Source of the DNA: Paucimonas lemoignei
Lineage (GTDB): Bacteria > Pseudomonadota > Gammaproteobacteria > Burkholderiales > Burkholderiaceae_D
Direction: 5' to 3'
Length of the DNA: 64,000 nucleotides
Assembly (NCBI RefSeq): GCF_004342585.1
Contig: NZ_SLZQ01000004.1
Location: forward strand, 62,001 to 126,000
A program made the translations under genes and the position numbers. Positions 48,842 to 58,612 of the stretch are shown in pieces; the first letter of the stretch is position 1; every line of letters starts with the position of its first letter. Below the pieces are notes generated by a model, which saw nothing but the letters and a program-made list of their open reading frames with translations, did no database searches and had not been told where the DNA came from.

Positions 48842-49204
48842 TTAGAACTTCAGACCGGCTTCACGGGCAGCTTCAGCAACTGCCTTGATACGGCCGTGAT
48901 AACGGAAACCGGAGCGGTCGAAAGCAACTTGCTCGATACCGGCTTTCAAAGCCTTCTCGGCAACGCGCTTGCCAACCAAAGCAGCAGCGGCAGTGTTGCC
49001 ACCTGCACCGGACTGGCCAGCCAGTTGCTGACGAACTTCCGCTTCCAGCGTCGAGGCCGAAGCCAGCACTTTTGCGTCCGGACCGATGATGCTTGCATAG
49101 ATATGCAAGTTGGTACGGTGCACTGCCAGGCGGTTCACCTTGAGCTCTGCGATCTTGGCGCGGGTTTGCGTTGCGCGACGCAGACGTGATTGTTTCTTGT
49201 CCAT
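48842..49204 (-). CDS. rplR: 50S ribosomal protein L18
   Basis: 5S rRNA-binding protein. The product is 120 aa from the second of two adjacent ATGs (49204, [15 protein letters not shown]), chosen because family proteins begin MDKK and the GGGG ribosome-binding site is better spaced. The end [26 protein letters not shown] is typical. Confidence 0.97.
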   Translation of the reverse strand: MDKKQSRLRRATQTRAKIAELKVNRLAVHRTNLHIYASIIGPDAKVLASASTLEAEVRQQLAGQSGAGGNTAAAALVGKRVAEKALKAGIEQVAFDRSGFRYHGRIKAVAEAAREAGLKF

Positions 49205-49216
49205 CATCAGCCCCTA

Positions 49217-49750
49217 TTACTTCTTCTTGGTTTCTTTGATGATCACCACTTCGTCCGAGTAACGGACGCCCTTGCCCTTGTAAGGCTCGGGGCTGCGGTA
49301 AGCGCGCACTTCAGCGGCCGTCTGACCGACCTTCTGCTTGTCCACGCCTTTGATCAGGATTTCGGTCTGGCTCGGCGTTTCGACCTTCACGCCAGCCGGC
49401 ATCTGATGCACCACCGGATGCGAGAAGCCCAGCGACAGGTTCAACTTGTCGCCTTGCGCTTGAGCACGGAAGCCCACGCCGACCAGGTTCAGCTTACGCT
49501 CGAAACCCTTGGTCACGCCGGTCACCATGTTGTTGACCAGAGCACGCAGCGTACCCGACATGGCGTTAGCTTCGCGGCTTTCATCAGCCGGTTCGAAATT
49601 CAGAGTGCCGTTGTTGTTTTGAATCTTGACCAAGCCATTCAAAGACTGAGTCAGAGTGCCCAACGGACCTTTTACGGAGATCTGCTCTGCGTTGATGGCG
49701 ACTTCGGCGCCTTGCGGCAGTGCGATCGGCATTTTACCTACACGAGACAT
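49217..49750 (-). CDS. rplF: 50S ribosomal protein L6
   Basis: Stalk-base protein of the 50S subunit. The product is 177 aa from ATG at 49750 ([14 protein letters not shown]); the extra 15 in-frame residues upstream overlap rpsH and are discarded. Conserved [14 protein letters not shown] is near the C-terminus. Confidence 0.98.
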   Translation of the reverse strand: MSRVGKMPIALPQGAEVAINAEQISVKGPLGTLTQSLNGLVKIQNNNGTLNFEPADESREANAMSGTLRALVNNMVTGVTKGFERKLNLVGVGFRAQAQGDKLNLSLGFSHPVVHQMPAGVKVETPSQTEILIKGVDKQKVGQTAAEVRAYRSPEPYKGKGVRYSDEVVIIKETKKK

Positions 49751-49760
49751 GCTGTACTCC

Positions 49761-50156
49761 TTATGCCACGTAGCAAATGACTTCGCCACCGACACCGGTT
49801 GCGCGCGCTTTGCGATCAGTCATGACGCCCTTCGGGGTCGACACGATAGCCACACCCAGACCGTTCATGACGCTTGGAATATCGTCCTTGCCTTTGTAAA
49901 TGCGCAGACCAGGGCGCGATACGCGCTCCAGACGCTCAATGACAGGACGGCCTGCATAATATTTCAGACCGATTTTCAGTTCGGCCTTGCCGCCGGCTTC
50001 TGCCACGGCGTAATCTTCAATGTAACCTTCGTCCTTCAGCACATTGGCGATGGCGACCTTCACTTTGGAAGACGGCATTACCACGGTAGACTTTTGTACA
50101 CCTTGTGCGTTGCGGATGCGGGTCAGCATATCGGCGATAGGATCGCTCATACTCAT
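49761..50156 (-). CDS. rpsH: 30S ribosomal protein S8
   Basis: Central 16S-binding protein; in E. coli it represses the spc operon by binding rplE mRNA. The product is 131 aa, starting [16 protein letters not shown] with AGGAG 8 bp before the first [34 protein letters not shown] is the usual C-terminus. Confidence 0.98.
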   Translation of the reverse strand: MSMSDPIADMLTRIRNAQGVQKSTVVMPSSKVKVAIANVLKDEGYIEDYAVAEAGGKAELKIGLKYYAGRPVIERLERVSRPGLRIYKGKDDIPSVMNGLGVAIVSTPKGVMTDRKARATGVGGEVICYVA

Positions 50157-50170
50157 TGCTTATTCTCCTA

Positions 50171-50476
50171 TTACCAGCTAGCTTTAGTCATACCCGGAAT
50201 CTCGCCACGCATGGCGATCTCACGGACCTTATTACGGGCCAAACCGAACTTGCGGAAAGTGCCACGCGGACGACCAGTCAAGCTGCAGCGGTTACGCTGA
50301 CGAGTCGGATTTGCATTGCGCGGCAGCGCTTGCAGTTTCAGACGCGCTTCGTAGCGCTCTTCTTCCGACTTGGATTGATCGTCGATGATTGCCTTCAACT
50401 CGGCACGCTTACCGGCATACTTCTTTACCAGGTCGGCGCGCTTTTGTTCACGGTTAATCAGTGCCAGTTTTGCCAT
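50171..50476 (-). CDS. rpsN: 30S ribosomal protein S14
   Basis: Head protein of the 30S subunit. The product is 101 aa, the long zinc-free type: the CxxC pairs of the short form are absent, and only a single Cys occurs in [12 protein letters not shown]. 7 bp after rplE. Confidence 0.98.
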   Translation of the reverse strand: MAKLALINREQKRADLVKKYAGKRAELKAIIDDQSKSEEERYEARLKLQALPRNANPTRQRNRCSLTGRPRGTFRKFGLARNKVREIAMRGEIPGMTKASW

Positions 50477-50483
50477 GGCAGCC

Positions 50484-51023
50484 TCAGTTTCTGAACGGAA
50501 ATTTAAATGCGGCGAGAAGCGCTTTGGCTTCGTCGTCGGTCTTCGCAGTGGTAGTGATGCTGATGTTCATACCACGCAGTGCATCGATCTTGTCGTACTC
50601 GATCTCGGGGAAAATGATCTGCTCTTTCACACCGATGTTGTAGTTGCCACGACCATCGAATGCACGACCGGAGACGCCACGGAAGTCACGCACACGCGGC
50701 AGCGCCACGGTGATCAGACGATCCAGGAATTCGTACATTTGCGCGCCGCGCAGGGTCACCATGCAGCCGATCGGATAGCCTTCACGAATCTTGAAGCCTG
50801 CGATAGCTTTACGGGCTTTGGTCACGACCGGCTTTTGACCTGCAATCTTAGTCAGATCGCCGACTGCATGCTCGATCACTTTCTTGTCTGCGACGGCTTC
50901 GGACAGACCCATGTTCAGGGTGATCTTGGTCAGACGCGGGACTTCCATCACCGACTTGTAACCAAATTTGCTGGTCAGGTCGGCAACGACTTTATCTTTA
51001 TAGAACTGTTGGAGACGTGCCAT
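50484..51023 (-). CDS. rplE: 50S ribosomal protein L5
   Basis: Central protuberance protein binding 5S rRNA and P-site tRNA. The product is 179 aa, starting [20 protein letters not shown]. Blocks [15 protein letters not shown] and [20 protein letters not shown] match the family. Confidence 0.98.
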   Translation of the reverse strand: MARLQQFYKDKVVADLTSKFGYKSVMEVPRLTKITLNMGLSEAVADKKVIEHAVGDLTKIAGQKPVVTKARKAIAGFKIREGYPIGCMVTLRGAQMYEFLDRLITVALPRVRDFRGVSGRAFDGRGNYNIGVKEQIIFPEIEYDKIDALRGMNISITTTAKTDDEAKALLAAFKFPFRN

Positions 51024-51028
51024 GATTT

Positions 51029-51343
51029 TTATACCTTCACGACTTCGCCGCTGGACTTATAGACGCGGACTTTTTTGTCGCCCTCAGTCTTGTAGCCCAC
51101 ACGATCGGCCTTGCCAGCCGCCGCATTGAACAATGCAACGTTGGACACATGAATTGGCATCAGCTTGTCGACGATGCCACCAGTTGCACCGGTCATCGGA
51201 TTCGGCTTAGTCGCTTTCTTAGCAACGTTGATGCCTTCGACGATAACGTAGTCGGCATTCACGCGCTGCTTGACAACACCACGCTTGCCTTTGTCTTTGC
51301 CGGTCAGGACGATTACCTCGTCGTTTTTACGAATCTTGCTCAT
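51029..51343 (-). CDS. rplX: 50S ribosomal protein L24
   Basis: Assembly-initiating 50S protein with a KOW motif ([21 protein letters not shown]). The product is 104 aa, standard length. 9 bp after rplN. Confidence 0.98.
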   Translation of the reverse strand: MSKIRKNDEVIVLTGKDKGKRGVVKQRVNADYVIVEGINVAKKATKPNPMTGATGGIVDKLMPIHVSNVALFNAAAGKADRVGYKTEGDKKVRVYKSSGEVVKV

Positions 51344-51352
51344 GACGACTCC

Positions 51353-51721
51353 TTACAGAACTTCAGGTGCCAGGGAGACGATTTTCATGAAGCGCTCGGT
51401 ACGCAGCTCACGAGTCACCGGCCCAAAAATGCGGGTGCCGATCGGCTCGAGCTTGGCGTTCAACAAGACTGCAGCATTGCCATCGAACTTCACCAGCGAA
51501 CCATCCTGGCGACGCACACCTTTGGCGGTACGCACAACCACGGCGTTATAGATTTCGCCTTTCTTGACGCGACCACGCGGCGCAGCGGCTTTCACCGTGA
51601 CCTTGATAATGTCGCCAATGCTGGCATAGCGGCGCTTGGAACCACCCAGCACCTTGATGCACAGGACTTCGCGTGCACCAGTATTGTCGGCCACTTCGAG
51701 CCGGCTTTCAGTTTGAATCAT
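51353..51721 (-). CDS. rplN: 50S ribosomal protein L14
   Basis: Intersubunit-bridge protein. The product is 122 aa, beginning [27 protein letters not shown]. First gene of the spc block; preceded by a 282-bp gap that contains the S10-operon terminator and a strong promoter. Confidence 0.98.
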   Translation of the reverse strand: MIQTESRLEVADNTGAREVLCIKVLGGSKRRYASIGDIIKVTVKAAAPRGRVKKGEIYNAVVVRTAKGVRRQDGSLVKFDGNAAVLLNAKLEPIGTRIFGPVTRELRTERFMKIVSLAPEVL

Positions 51722-51920
51722 GATATTTTCTTTCCCAACTTAACCCGGAATTCGCACAATGCGGCATCTCGGTCAGTCTTGGTCCCGCCGTCAGTCTTGC
51801 GTTACAAAACTGCCGATTGGGTGGACAAATCCAAAACTCTTGCTAAGACGATTATTACAAACTGCAGAGCTTTTCTTACTACCAGTTCCCGCAAATAATC
51901 TCACAGGAACGAAGCCAAAC

Positions 51921-51949
51921 ATTATGTCACCAAAATGCCGGGCTCGCAA
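51921..51949 (-). promoter_or_regulatory. spc operon promoter with extended -10
   Basis: On the minus strand TTGCGA (51949-51944), 17-bp spacer, CATAAT (51926-51921), with TG at the extended -10 position. It lies 15 bp after the rpsQ-side terminator and about 190 bp before rplN, giving a long leader of about 190 nt. Apart from these signals the gap holds no gene. Confidence 0.75.
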
Positions 51950-51963
51950 GCTTTTTTTGATAC

Positions 51964-51993
51964 GAAAAAGGAGTGGTCATTACAACCACTCCC
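51964..51993 (-). terminator. Rho-independent terminator after rpsQ (end of S10 block)
   Basis: GGAGTGGT/ACCACTCC (51992-51985, 51977-51970) with a 7-nt loop, followed by TTTTTC on the minus strand, 11 bp past the rpsQ stop. Confidence 0.8.
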
Positions 51994-52003
51994 TGATCCA
52001 TCA

Positions 52004-52276
52004 TTAGACCACTTGTGCGACTTGGACGATGCGAGTCACAGTCCAGGCCTTGGTCTTCGAAATCGGGCGACCTTCCTGGATTTCCACCATATCGCCTTCT
52101 TTCGCCTGGTTGGCTTCGTCATGCGCATGATACTTATTCGAACGCATGATGATTTTGCCGTACAGCGGATGCTTGACGCGGCGCTCGATCAGCACGGTCA
52201 CCGTTTTGTCCATCTTGTCGGAGACCACCTTGCCAACCAAGGTACGCTTCAACGCGGGCTTCACTTGATCGTTCAT
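52004..52276 (-). CDS. rpsQ: 30S ribosomal protein S17
   Basis: Primary 16S-binding OB-fold protein. The product is 90 aa with the family block [24 protein letters not shown] split across its N-terminal half. The ATG overlaps the rpmC stop by 1 nt (TAATG). Last gene of the S10 block. Confidence 0.98.
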   Translation of the reverse strand: MNDQVKPALKRTLVGKVVSDKMDKTVTVLIERRVKHPLYGKIIMRSNKYHAHDEANQAKEGDMVEIQEGRPISKTKAWTVTRIVQVAQVV

Positions 52277-52467
52277 TATTTGGCTTCCTTCTGGTTCATG
52301 ACGGTTTTCACGCGAGCGATGTCGCGGCGAACTTTCTTCAGCTGGGAAGTGTTGCTCAGCTGTTGAGTCGCCACTTGCATGCGCAGGCTGAATTGCGCCT
52401 TCAGCAGTTCGCTGAGTTCTTTCTTCAGCGCTGCCTCGTCCTTGCCGCGGAGTTCAGATGCTTTCAT
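52276..52467 (-). CDS. rpmC: 50S ribosomal protein L29
   Basis: A 63-aa helical hairpin protein at the tunnel exit, next to L23. [21 protein letters not shown] is the usual start. Ends overlapping rpsQ by 1 nt, 12 bp after rplP. Confidence 0.98.
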   Translation of the reverse strand: MKASELRGKDEAALKKELSELLKAQFSLRMQVATQQLSNTSQLKKVRRDIARVKTVMNQKEAK

Positions 52468-52479
52468 GTTTCACTCCAA

Positions 52480-52899
52480 TTATTGGCCGACTTGGCGAAC
52501 GACGAAAGTCGTCGACAGCGGCAGTTTAGCAGCGGCCAAGCGGAACGCTTCGCGCGCCAGCGCCTCGTCGACGCCATCCATCTCGTACAGTACCTTGCCC
52601 GGCTGGATTTCAGCGACGTAGTACTCCGGATTGCCCTTACCGTTACCCATACGGACTTCGGCCGGCTTGTTGGAAATCGGCTTGTCCGGGAAAATACGGA
52701 TCCAGATACGGCCGCCACGTTTGATGTGACGGGTCATGGCGCGACGTGCAGCTTCGATCTGACGGGCAGTGATACGGCCGCGGCCAACTGCTTTCAAACC
52801 GAATTCGCCGAACGAGACGGCAGTGCCGCGCTCGTGCGAAATGCCCTTGTTGCGGCCTTTTTGCTCTTTGCGATATTTTCTGCGTGCTGGTTGCAGCAT
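52480..52899 (-). CDS. rplP: 50S ribosomal protein L16
   Basis: A-site-near 50S protein. The product is 139 aa, starting [19 protein letters not shown]. The arginine that is hydroxylated in E. coli lies in the conserved [19 protein letters not shown] region. 2 bp after rpsC. Confidence 0.98.
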   Translation of the reverse strand: MLQPARRKYRKEQKGRNKGISHERGTAVSFGEFGLKAVGRGRITARQIEAARRAMTRHIKRGGRIWIRIFPDKPISNKPAEVRMGNGKGNPEYYVAEIQPGKVLYEMDGVDEALAREAFRLAAAKLPLSTTFVVRQVGQ

Positions 52900-52901
52900 G
52901 A

Positions 52902-53741
52902 TTATTCTCCTGCTTTCTCAGCCGGGGCGGCGCCAGCCGGCTTCTGAGCGCGAACCCGCTTGGCGCCAGGCGCACCAGCGCCCGGAGCACCCGCTGCCTG
53001 ACCTTCCGGACGGGCTGTGCGCGGACGGCTGCCCGGCTTGCCATCGTCACGACGCGGACCGCGACGCTTCTTCTCTTCTTCCACCGGTGTTTCGATGGTC
53101 GGAGCTTCGCCGCTGGCCAAACGGTCGCCGCGATATACCCAAACCTTGATACCGATGATGCCGTAGGTCGTTTCAGCTTCACCGAAGCCGTAATCGATGT
53201 CGGCGCGCAGGGTGTGCAGAGGCACACGGCCTTCGCGGTACCATTCGGTACGGGCGATTTCAATACCGTTCAGACGACCCGACGACATGATCTTGATGCC
53301 TTGAGCGCCCAGACGCATGGCGTTCTGCATTGCGCGTTTCATGGCACGGCGGAACATGATGCGCTTTTCGAGCTGCTGCGCGATCGAATCGGCGATCAGC
53401 TGGGCGTCGACTTCCGGCTTGCGGATTTCTTCGATGTTGACGTGCACAGGCACGCCCATCATCTTGCCCAGCGCCGACTTCAACACTTCGATGTCTTCGC
53501 CCTTCTTGCCGATCACAACGCCCGGACGGGAGCTGAAAATCGTGATACGGGCATTCTTGGCGGGACGCTCGATGACCACGCGGCCAACGGAGGCGTTCTT
53601 CAGTTTCTTCTTCAGGTATTCGCGAACCTTCAGGTCTTCGTTCAGCATGCTGGCAAAGTTGCCATTGCCTGCATACCAGCGCGAGCCCCAGTTACGCGTA
53701 ACCGCAAGACGGAAACCGGTAGGATGAATTTTCTGTCCCAT
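52902..53741 (-). CDS. rpsC: 30S ribosomal protein S3
   Basis: mRNA-entry-site protein with a type II KH domain ([18 protein letters not shown]). The product is 279 aa, longer than the E. coli protein (233). The extra part is a C-terminal tail of about 65 residues rich in R, P, G, A and K (from about residue 215), a feature common in this order and probably disordered. Confidence 0.98.
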   Translation of the reverse strand: MGQKIHPTGFRLAVTRNWGSRWYAGNGNFASMLNEDLKVREYLKKKLKNASVGRVVIERPAKNARITIFSSRPGVVIGKKGEDIEVLKSALGKMMGVPVHVNIEEIRKPEVDAQLIADSIAQQLEKRIMFRRAMKRAMQNAMRLGAQGIKIMSSGRLNGIEIARTEWYREGRVPLHTLRADIDYGFGEAETTYGIIGIKVWVYRGDRLASGEAPTIETPVEEEKKRRGPRRDDGKPGSRPRTARPEGQAAGAPGAGAPGAKRVRAQKPAGAAPAEKAGE

Positions 53742-53750
53742 CGTGACTCC

Positions 53751-54083
53751 TTAGTTACCGACAGTCACGTAAATGTGACAGGATTGTTTAGAAATACGAT
53801 CACCACGGCCTTTAGCACGCGCAGTGAAGCGCTTCAACACAGGACCCTGCTCGACGTAGATGGTTTTCACCTTCAGTTCGTCGATGTCAGCACCGTCATT
53901 GTGTTCAGCGTTCGCAATAGCGGACTCCAGCACTTTCTTGATGATCGCTGCGCCTTTTTTCGGGCTGAAAGCCAGGATATTCAAGGCTTGATCAACTTTT
54001 TTGCCGCGAATCAGATCGGCAACCAAGCGGCCCTTTTGTTCCGACAGGCGTACGCCGCGGAGAATAGCTTTAGTTTCCATCAT
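53751..54083 (-). CDS. rplV: 50S ribosomal protein L22
   Basis: Tunnel-lining protein. The product is 110 aa from the first of two adjacent ATGs (54083); the second (54080) is equally possible. Conserved [17 protein letters not shown] and [16 protein letters not shown] are present. Confidence 0.98.
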   Translation of the reverse strand: MMETKAILRGVRLSEQKGRLVADLIRGKKVDQALNILAFSPKKGAAIIKKVLESAIANAEHNDGADIDELKVKTIYVEQGPVLKRFTARAKGRGDRISKQSCHIYVTVGN

Positions 54084-54089
54084 CGCACC

Positions 54090-54365
54090 TTATTTCTTGG
54101 CTTTCTTGTCGGCGGCGTGACCCTTGAACGTACGGGTCAGCGCGAATTCGCCGAGCTTGTGACCAACCATGTTTTCCGACACATAGACCGGCACGTGCTG
54201 CTTGCCGTTATGTACCGCGATGGTCAGACCAATGAAGTCCGGCATGATGGTCGAACGACGCGACCAGGTCTTGATGGGCTTCTTGTCCTTAGTCGCTTGC
54301 GCGGCTTCGACCTTCTTCACCAGGTGGGCGTCACAGAACGGCCCTTTTTTCAATGAACGTGTCAT
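54090..54365 (-). CDS. rpsS: 30S ribosomal protein S19
   Basis: Head protein of the 30S subunit. The product is 91 aa, starting [19 protein letters not shown], with [22 protein letters not shown] in the middle. 10 bp after rplB. Confidence 0.98.
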   Translation of the reverse strand: MTRSLKKGPFCDAHLVKKVEAAQATKDKKPIKTWSRRSTIMPDFIGLTIAVHNGKQHVPVYVSENMVGHKLGEFALTRTFKGHAADKKAKK

Positions 54366-54375
54366 GTGTTACCCC

Positions 54376-55203
54376 TTATTTCTTGCCACGGCGAGAGACG
54401 ATCATCGAAGTCGTGCGCTTGTTGCGACGTGTCTTCTTGCCCTTGGTCTGCTGGCCCCACGGCGAAACCGGATGACGGCCTGCCGAGGTACGACCTTCAC
54501 CACCACCGTGCGGGTGGTCGATCGGGTTCATGACCACACCACGCACCGTCGGGCGGATACCGCGCCAACGAGTTGCACCGGCCTTACCGATCTTGCGCAG
54601 GTTGTGTTCGCCGTTGCCGACTTCACCAACGGTGGCGCGGCATTCGATATGCACGCGACGCACTTCGCCGGAACGCAGACGCACCTGAGCGTAAGTACCT
54701 TCACGCGCCATCAGCACAACGCCGGCACCGGCGGTACGCGCGATTTGCGCGCCTTTACCCGGCAACATTTCGACGCAGTGCATGGTGGTGCCGACCGGAA
54801 TGTTACGGATCGGCAGGCAGTTACCAGCCTTGATCGGGGCTTCGGATCCGCTCATCAACTGGTCGCCCACAGCCACGCCCTTCGGCGCAATGATGTAACG
54901 ACGCTCGCCATCGGCGTAGCAAAGCAGAGCGATATGCGCGCTGCGGTTCGGATCGTATTCCAGACGCTCAACTTTGGCAGCGATGCCATCCTTGTTGCGA
55001 CGGAAGTCGACGACGCGATAGTGATGCTTGTGACCACCACCGATATGACGGGTGGTGATGCGGCCGTCGTTGTTACGGCCGGCAGTCTTCGATTTCTTTT
55101 CAACCAGGCTGGCGAGCGGACGGCCTTTGTACAGGTCGGGATTGACGACCTTGACCATGCCGCGGCGACCTGCCGAGGTCGGTTTCATTTTCACGAGTGC
55201 CAT
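54376..55203 (-). CDS. rplB: 50S ribosomal protein L2
   Basis: Peptidyl-transferase-region protein. The product is 275 aa. The conserved histidine lies in the [14 protein letters not shown] block. The ATG overlaps the rplW stop by 1 nt (TAATG). Confidence 0.98.
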   Translation of the reverse strand: MALVKMKPTSAGRRGMVKVVNPDLYKGRPLASLVEKKSKTAGRNNDGRITTRHIGGGHKHHYRVVDFRRNKDGIAAKVERLEYDPNRSAHIALLCYADGERRYIIAPKGVAVGDQLMSGSEAPIKAGNCLPIRNIPVGTTMHCVEMLPGKGAQIARTAGAGVVLMAREGTYAQVRLRSGEVRRVHIECRATVGEVGNGEHNLRKIGKAGATRWRGIRPTVRGVVMNPIDHPHGGGEGRTSAGRHPVSPWGQQTKGKKTRRNKRTTSMIVSRRGKK

Positions 55204-55520
55204 TATTTAGCCTCCTCGTTGAAGTTGATTTCCTGACCGGGCTTCAGGCACACAAACGCACGCTTGGTGTGGTTGCGACGACCCATGAAGCGACCGGAGC
55301 GCTTTTCCTTGCCCTGGCGGTTGGCGGTTTGCACCGACGCCACTTCGACCTTGAACATCAGTTCGACGGCAGCCTTGATTTCAGGCTTGGTGGCGTCACG
55401 CGTCACCAGGAATACCACCTGCTCGCTCTTTTCAGCGACGAAAGTAGCCTTCTCGGAAATCACCGGCGCCAGCAGCACTTTCATCAGGCGCTCTTCGCTA
55501 TGTTTGATGACTGCGCTCAT
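55203..55520 (-). CDS. rplW: 50S ribosomal protein L23
   Basis: Exit-site protein that docks trigger factor and SRP. The product is 105 aa with [20 protein letters not shown] and [22 protein letters not shown]. Overlaps rplD by 4 nt. Confidence 0.98.
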   Translation of the reverse strand: MSAVIKHSEERLMKVLLAPVISEKATFVAEKSEQVVFLVTRDATKPEIKAAVELMFKVEVASVQTANRQGKEKRSGRFMGRRNHTKRAFVCLKPGQEINFNEEAK

Positions 55521-56137
55521 GCCAGCATCTCCTCAATCTTGGCCAATGCCGGCTTGGTGATCAGGACTTTCTTGAAGAACACCAGCGATACGGGATCGGC
55601 GTGACGCGGCTCGACCACCAGCACGTTCGGCAGATTGCGCGAAGCGAGCAACAGGTTTTCATCGAGGTTGTCAGTAATAACCAGCACGGATTCAAGACCC
55701 ATGCCTTTCAGTTTCTGCGCCAGCAGCTTGGTCTTCGGTGCATCGACCGACAGGCTTTCCACGACGGACAGACGGTCTTCGCGAGCCAGCTGCGAGAGGA
55801 TCGAGCAGATACCTGCGCGATACATCTTCTTGTTGACCTTGTGCGAGAAGTTTTCGTCAGGCGAATTCGGAAAAATACGACCACCACCACGCCACAGCGG
55901 CGAGGACGACATACCAGCACGAGCGCGGCCCGTACCTTTTTGACGCCACGGCTTCTTGGTCGTGTGGCTGACTTCTTCACGGTCTTTTTGCTTGCGGTTA
56001 CCGCTACGTGCGTTAGCCTGGTAAGCAACGACCACTTGGTGAATCAGCGCTTCGTTATAGTCACGACCGAAAATGGTGTCCGGTGCAGCGACGTTCGAGG
56101 CAGCTTGACCCTGATCATTCAGGAGCTTGAGTTCCAT
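55517..56137 (-). CDS. rplD: 50S ribosomal protein L4
   Basis: Tunnel protein; in E. coli it also represses the S10 operon at the leader. The product is 206 aa. The extended loop [20 protein letters not shown] is intact. 3 bp after rplC. Since rplC has its own promoter here, any L4 control would have to act on a different leader than in E. coli. Confidence 0.98.
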   Translation of the reverse strand: MELKLLNDQGQAASNVAAPDTIFGRDYNEALIHQVVVAYQANARSGNRKQKDREEVSHTTKKPWRQKGTGRARAGMSSSPLWRGGGRIFPNSPDENFSHKVNKKMYRAGICSILSQLAREDRLSVVESLSVDAPKTKLLAQKLKGMGLESVLVITDNLDENLLLASRNLPNVLVVEPRHADPVSLVFFKKVLITKPALAKIEEMLA

Positions 56138-56140
56138 CGA

Positions 56141-56797
56141 TTAGGCTCCCTTCTTTGCTTTGACTTTGATTGCAGGCACGACCACGACTTGGCCGTTCTT
56201 GGCACCAGGCACGGCACCTTTCACCAGCAACAGCTGACGCTCAGCGTCAACGCGAGCGATTTCCAGGTTTTGCACGGTGGTGGTGACATCACCCATGTGA
56301 CCGGTCATGCGCTTACCAGGGAACACGCGACCCGGATCCTGCGCCATACCAATGGAACCCGGCACGTTGTGCGAACGGGAGTTACCATGGGTTGCGCGGC
56401 CAGAACCGAAGTTGTAGCGCTTGATGGTACCGGCATAGCCCTTACCGATGGACACGCCTTGCACGTCCACTTTCTGACCAGCTTCGAACATACCGATGCC
56501 AACGACATCGCCAGCCTTCAGCTCGGCAGCCTTGACAGCGTCAACGCGGAATTCTTTGAGAACAGTGCCAGCTTCCACACCAGCCTTGGCATAGTGACCA
56601 GCTGCTGCTTTGTTGACACGGGAGGCACGGCGAGCGCCGTATGCAACCTGAACGGCGGTATAACCGTCAGTTTCAGGCGTTTTGATTTGGGTCACTCGGT
56701 TGTTCGACACGTCCAGCACGGTAACGGGGATGGAATCTCCGTCTTCCGTAAAGATGCGCATCATACCAACCTTGCGACCAACAAGGCCTAGGCTCAT
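56141..56797 (-). CDS. rplC: 50S ribosomal protein L3
   Basis: Early-assembly 50S protein. The product is 218 aa from ATG at 56797 ([16 protein letters not shown]), with GGAG 7 bp ahead; an upstream in-frame start at 56815 is less likely. The glutamine methylated in E. coli L3 lies within the [14 protein letters not shown] loop. Confidence 0.98.
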   Translation of the reverse strand: MSLGLVGRKVGMMRIFTEDGDSIPVTVLDVSNNRVTQIKTPETDGYTAVQVAYGARRASRVNKAAAGHYAKAGVEAGTVLKEFRVDAVKAAELKAGDVVGIGMFEAGQKVDVQGVSIGKGYAGTIKRYNFGSGRATHGNSRSHNVPGSIGMAQDPGRVFPGKRMTGHMGDVTTTVQNLEIARVDAERQLLLVKGAVPGAKNGQVVVVPAIKVKAKKGA

Positions 56798-56894
56798 TGT
56801 TTTCTCCATTCCCACCTACGATTGGGCGGGGCTGATGTTTGTACAACTAAATAAATGCGAGTCCGCGTGATGCAGACCCGCACGAAAGCCGATT

Positions 56895-56923
56895 ATCATA
56901 ACCCGAAAATCCGCGCAATACAA
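56895..56923 (-). promoter_or_regulatory. promoter before rplC
   Basis: On the minus strand TTGTAT (56923-56918), 17-bp spacer, TATGAT (56900-56895). It lies 29 bp past the rpsJ stop, about 98 bp upstream of rplC, inside the 154-bp rpsJ/rplC gap. Confidence 0.65.
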
Positions 56924-56951
56924 TACTATGCGCGAAATTTCGGATCAGCAA

Positions 56952-57269
56952 TTACTGCAGTTTGATTTCGACATCGACGCCAGCCGGCAGGTCCAGCTTC
57001 ATCAGGGCGTCAACAGTCTTGTCGGTCGGATCGACGATATCCATCAGGCGCTGGTGCGTACGGATTTCGAACTGATCGCGGGAAGTCTTGTTGACATGCG
57101 GGGAACGCAGGATGTCATAGCGCTGGATGCGGGTCGGCAGCGGAACCGGGCCCTTGACCACGGCGCCTGTACGCTTGGCGGTATCAACGATTTCCAGAGC
57201 GGACTGGTCGATCAGGCGGTAATCGAACGCCTTCAGGCGAATGCGGATTTTTTGATTCGGGGTCGACAT
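56952..57269 (-). CDS. rpsJ: 30S ribosomal protein S10 (NusE)
   Basis: 30S head protein and, as NusE, a transcription antitermination partner of NusB/NusG. The product is 105 aa ([18 protein letters not shown]). It follows tuf by 59 bp, and is separated from rplC by a promoter, so it belongs functionally to the str transcript rather than heading an S10 operon. Confidence 0.98.
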   Translation of the reverse strand: MSTPNQKIRIRLKAFDYRLIDQSALEIVDTAKRTGAVVKGPVPLPTRIQRYDILRSPHVNKTSRDQFEIRTHQRLMDIVDPTDKTVDALMKLDLPAGVDVEIKLQ

Positions 57270-57292
57270 GGGTTTTCCTTTAAAAGAGCGAA

Positions 57293-57315
57293 CTGCGGAC
57301 CTCCCCGGTCCGCAG
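57293..57315 (-). other. strong hairpin between tuf and rpsJ
   Basis: A perfect 9-bp stem CTGCGGACC/GGTCCGCAG with a 5-nt loop, 13 bp past the tuf stop. The T-rich stretch comes only after six further bases (TTCGCTCTTTT), so full termination is unlikely; RNA processing or partial attenuation is possible. Confidence 0.5.
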
Positions 57316-57328
57316 CAATTCGTGAGTA

Positions 57329-58519
57329 TTACTCGATGATTTTAGCGACGACGCCGGCGCCGACGGTACGGCCACCTTCACGGATAGCGAAGCGCAGGCC
57401 TTCTTCCATCGCGATCGGGTTGATCAGTTGCACAGTGATCGAGACGTTATCGCCAGGCATCACCATTTCCTTGTCCTTCGGCAGCTCGATCGAACCAGTC
57501 ACGTCCGTGGTACGGAAGTAGAACTGCGGACGATAGTTATTGAAGAACGGGGTGTGACGACCACCTTCGTCTTTCGACAGAACATAGATCTCGCCGGTGA
57601 AGTGCTTGTGCGGCTTGATCGAACCCGGCTTGGCCAGCACTTGGCCGCGCTCGACTTCTTCACGCTTGGTACCGCGCAGCAGCACGCCAACGTTGTCGCC
57701 AGCTTGACCTTGGTCCAGCAGCTTGCGGAACATTTCCACGCCAGTGCAGGTGGTCTTGACGGTATCACGGATACCAACGATTTCGATTTCTTCGCCGACC
57801 TTGATGATGCCGCGCTCAACACGACCAGTCACCACGGTACCGCGACCGGAGATCGAGAACACGTCTTCCACCGGCATCAGGAAGGTGCCGTCGATGGCAC
57901 GTTCCGGCGTCGGAATGTAGCTGTCCAGGGCTTCAGCCAGCTTCAGGATGGCGCCTTCACCCAGGTCGCCCTTGTCGCCTTCCAGCGCCAGCTTAGCCGA
58001 ACCGCGGATGATCGGCAGATCGTCGCCCGGGAATTCGTACTTGGAAAGCAGCTCGCGCACTTCCATTTCAACCAGTTCCAGCAGTTCTGCGTCGTCGACC
58101 ATGTCGCACTTGTTCAGGAACACGATGATGTACGGCACACCAACCTGGCGAGCCAGCAGGATGTGTTCGCGGGTTTGCGGCATCGGGCCGTCAGCGGCCG
58201 AGCACACCAGGATCGCGCCGTCCATCTGCGCTGCACCGGTAATCATGTTCTTGACGTAGTCAGCGTGGCCCGGGCAGTCAACGTGGGCGTAGTGACGGTT
58301 CTGGGTTTCGTATTCAACGTGCGCGGTGTTGATGGTGATGCCGCGTGCCTTTTCTTCAGGAGCAGCGTCGATCTCATCGTACTTCTTGGCTTCGCCGCCA
58401 AACTTCGCCGACAGCACGGTCGCGATTGCCGCGGTCAGGGTGGTCTTGCCATGGTCAACGTGACCAATGGTGCCAACGTTCACGTGCGGTTTCGTCCGCT
58501 CAAACTTGCCTTTTGCCAT
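57329..58519 (-). CDS. tuf: Elongation factor Tu
   Basis: GTPase delivering aminoacyl-tRNA to the ribosome. The product is 396 aa, the standard length. G1 is GHVDHGKT at residues 19-26, G3 DCPGH, G4 NKCD. Betaproteobacteria usually have a second copy near the secE/rplKAJL cluster, which is not in the window. Follows fusA by 93 bp. Confidence 0.99.
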   Translation of the reverse strand: MAKGKFERTKPHVNVGTIGHVDHGKTTLTAAIATVLSAKFGGEAKKYDEIDAAPEEKARGITINTAHVEYETQNRHYAHVDCPGHADYVKNMITGAAQMDGAILVCSAADGPMPQTREHILLARQVGVPYIIVFLNKCDMVDDAELLELVEMEVRELLSKYEFPGDDLPIIRGSAKLALEGDKGDLGEGAILKLAEALDSYIPTPERAIDGTFLMPVEDVFSISGRGTVVTGRVERGIIKVGEEIEIVGIRDTVKTTCTGVEMFRKLLDQGQAGDNVGVLLRGTKREEVERGQVLAKPGSIKPHKHFTGEIYVLSKDEGGRHTPFFNNYRPQFYFRTTDVTGSIELPKDKEMVMPGDNVSITVQLINPIAMEEGLRFAIREGGRTVGAGVVAKIIE

Positions 58520-58570
58520 TTTTCTCTTCCTTCAATTCAAAAAGAACGATTTACTTACTTAACTTTGTAA

Positions 58571-58597
58571 AGCGAAGCAGGTTTATCCCGCCTCGCT
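58571..58597 (-). other. conserved-looking hairpin between fusA and tuf
   Basis: On the minus-strand RNA AGCGAGGCGGG pairs over 11 bp with CCUGCUUCGCU (two G-U pairs), loop AUAAA. The minus strand pairs fully while the plus strand would have two mismatches, which points to function in the fusA-tuf mRNA. Only a short U-tract (UUUAC) follows. Confidence 0.5.
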
Positions 58598-58612
58598 TTT
58601 TTTCAATGAAAA

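Noticed and set aside
58571-58604. Hairpin followed by seven T on the plus strand between fusA and tuf
   Set aside because: As a plus-strand terminator the stem has two mismatches and no plus-strand gene exists; the mRNA (minus) strand pairs fully, so it was listed as an mRNA hairpin instead.
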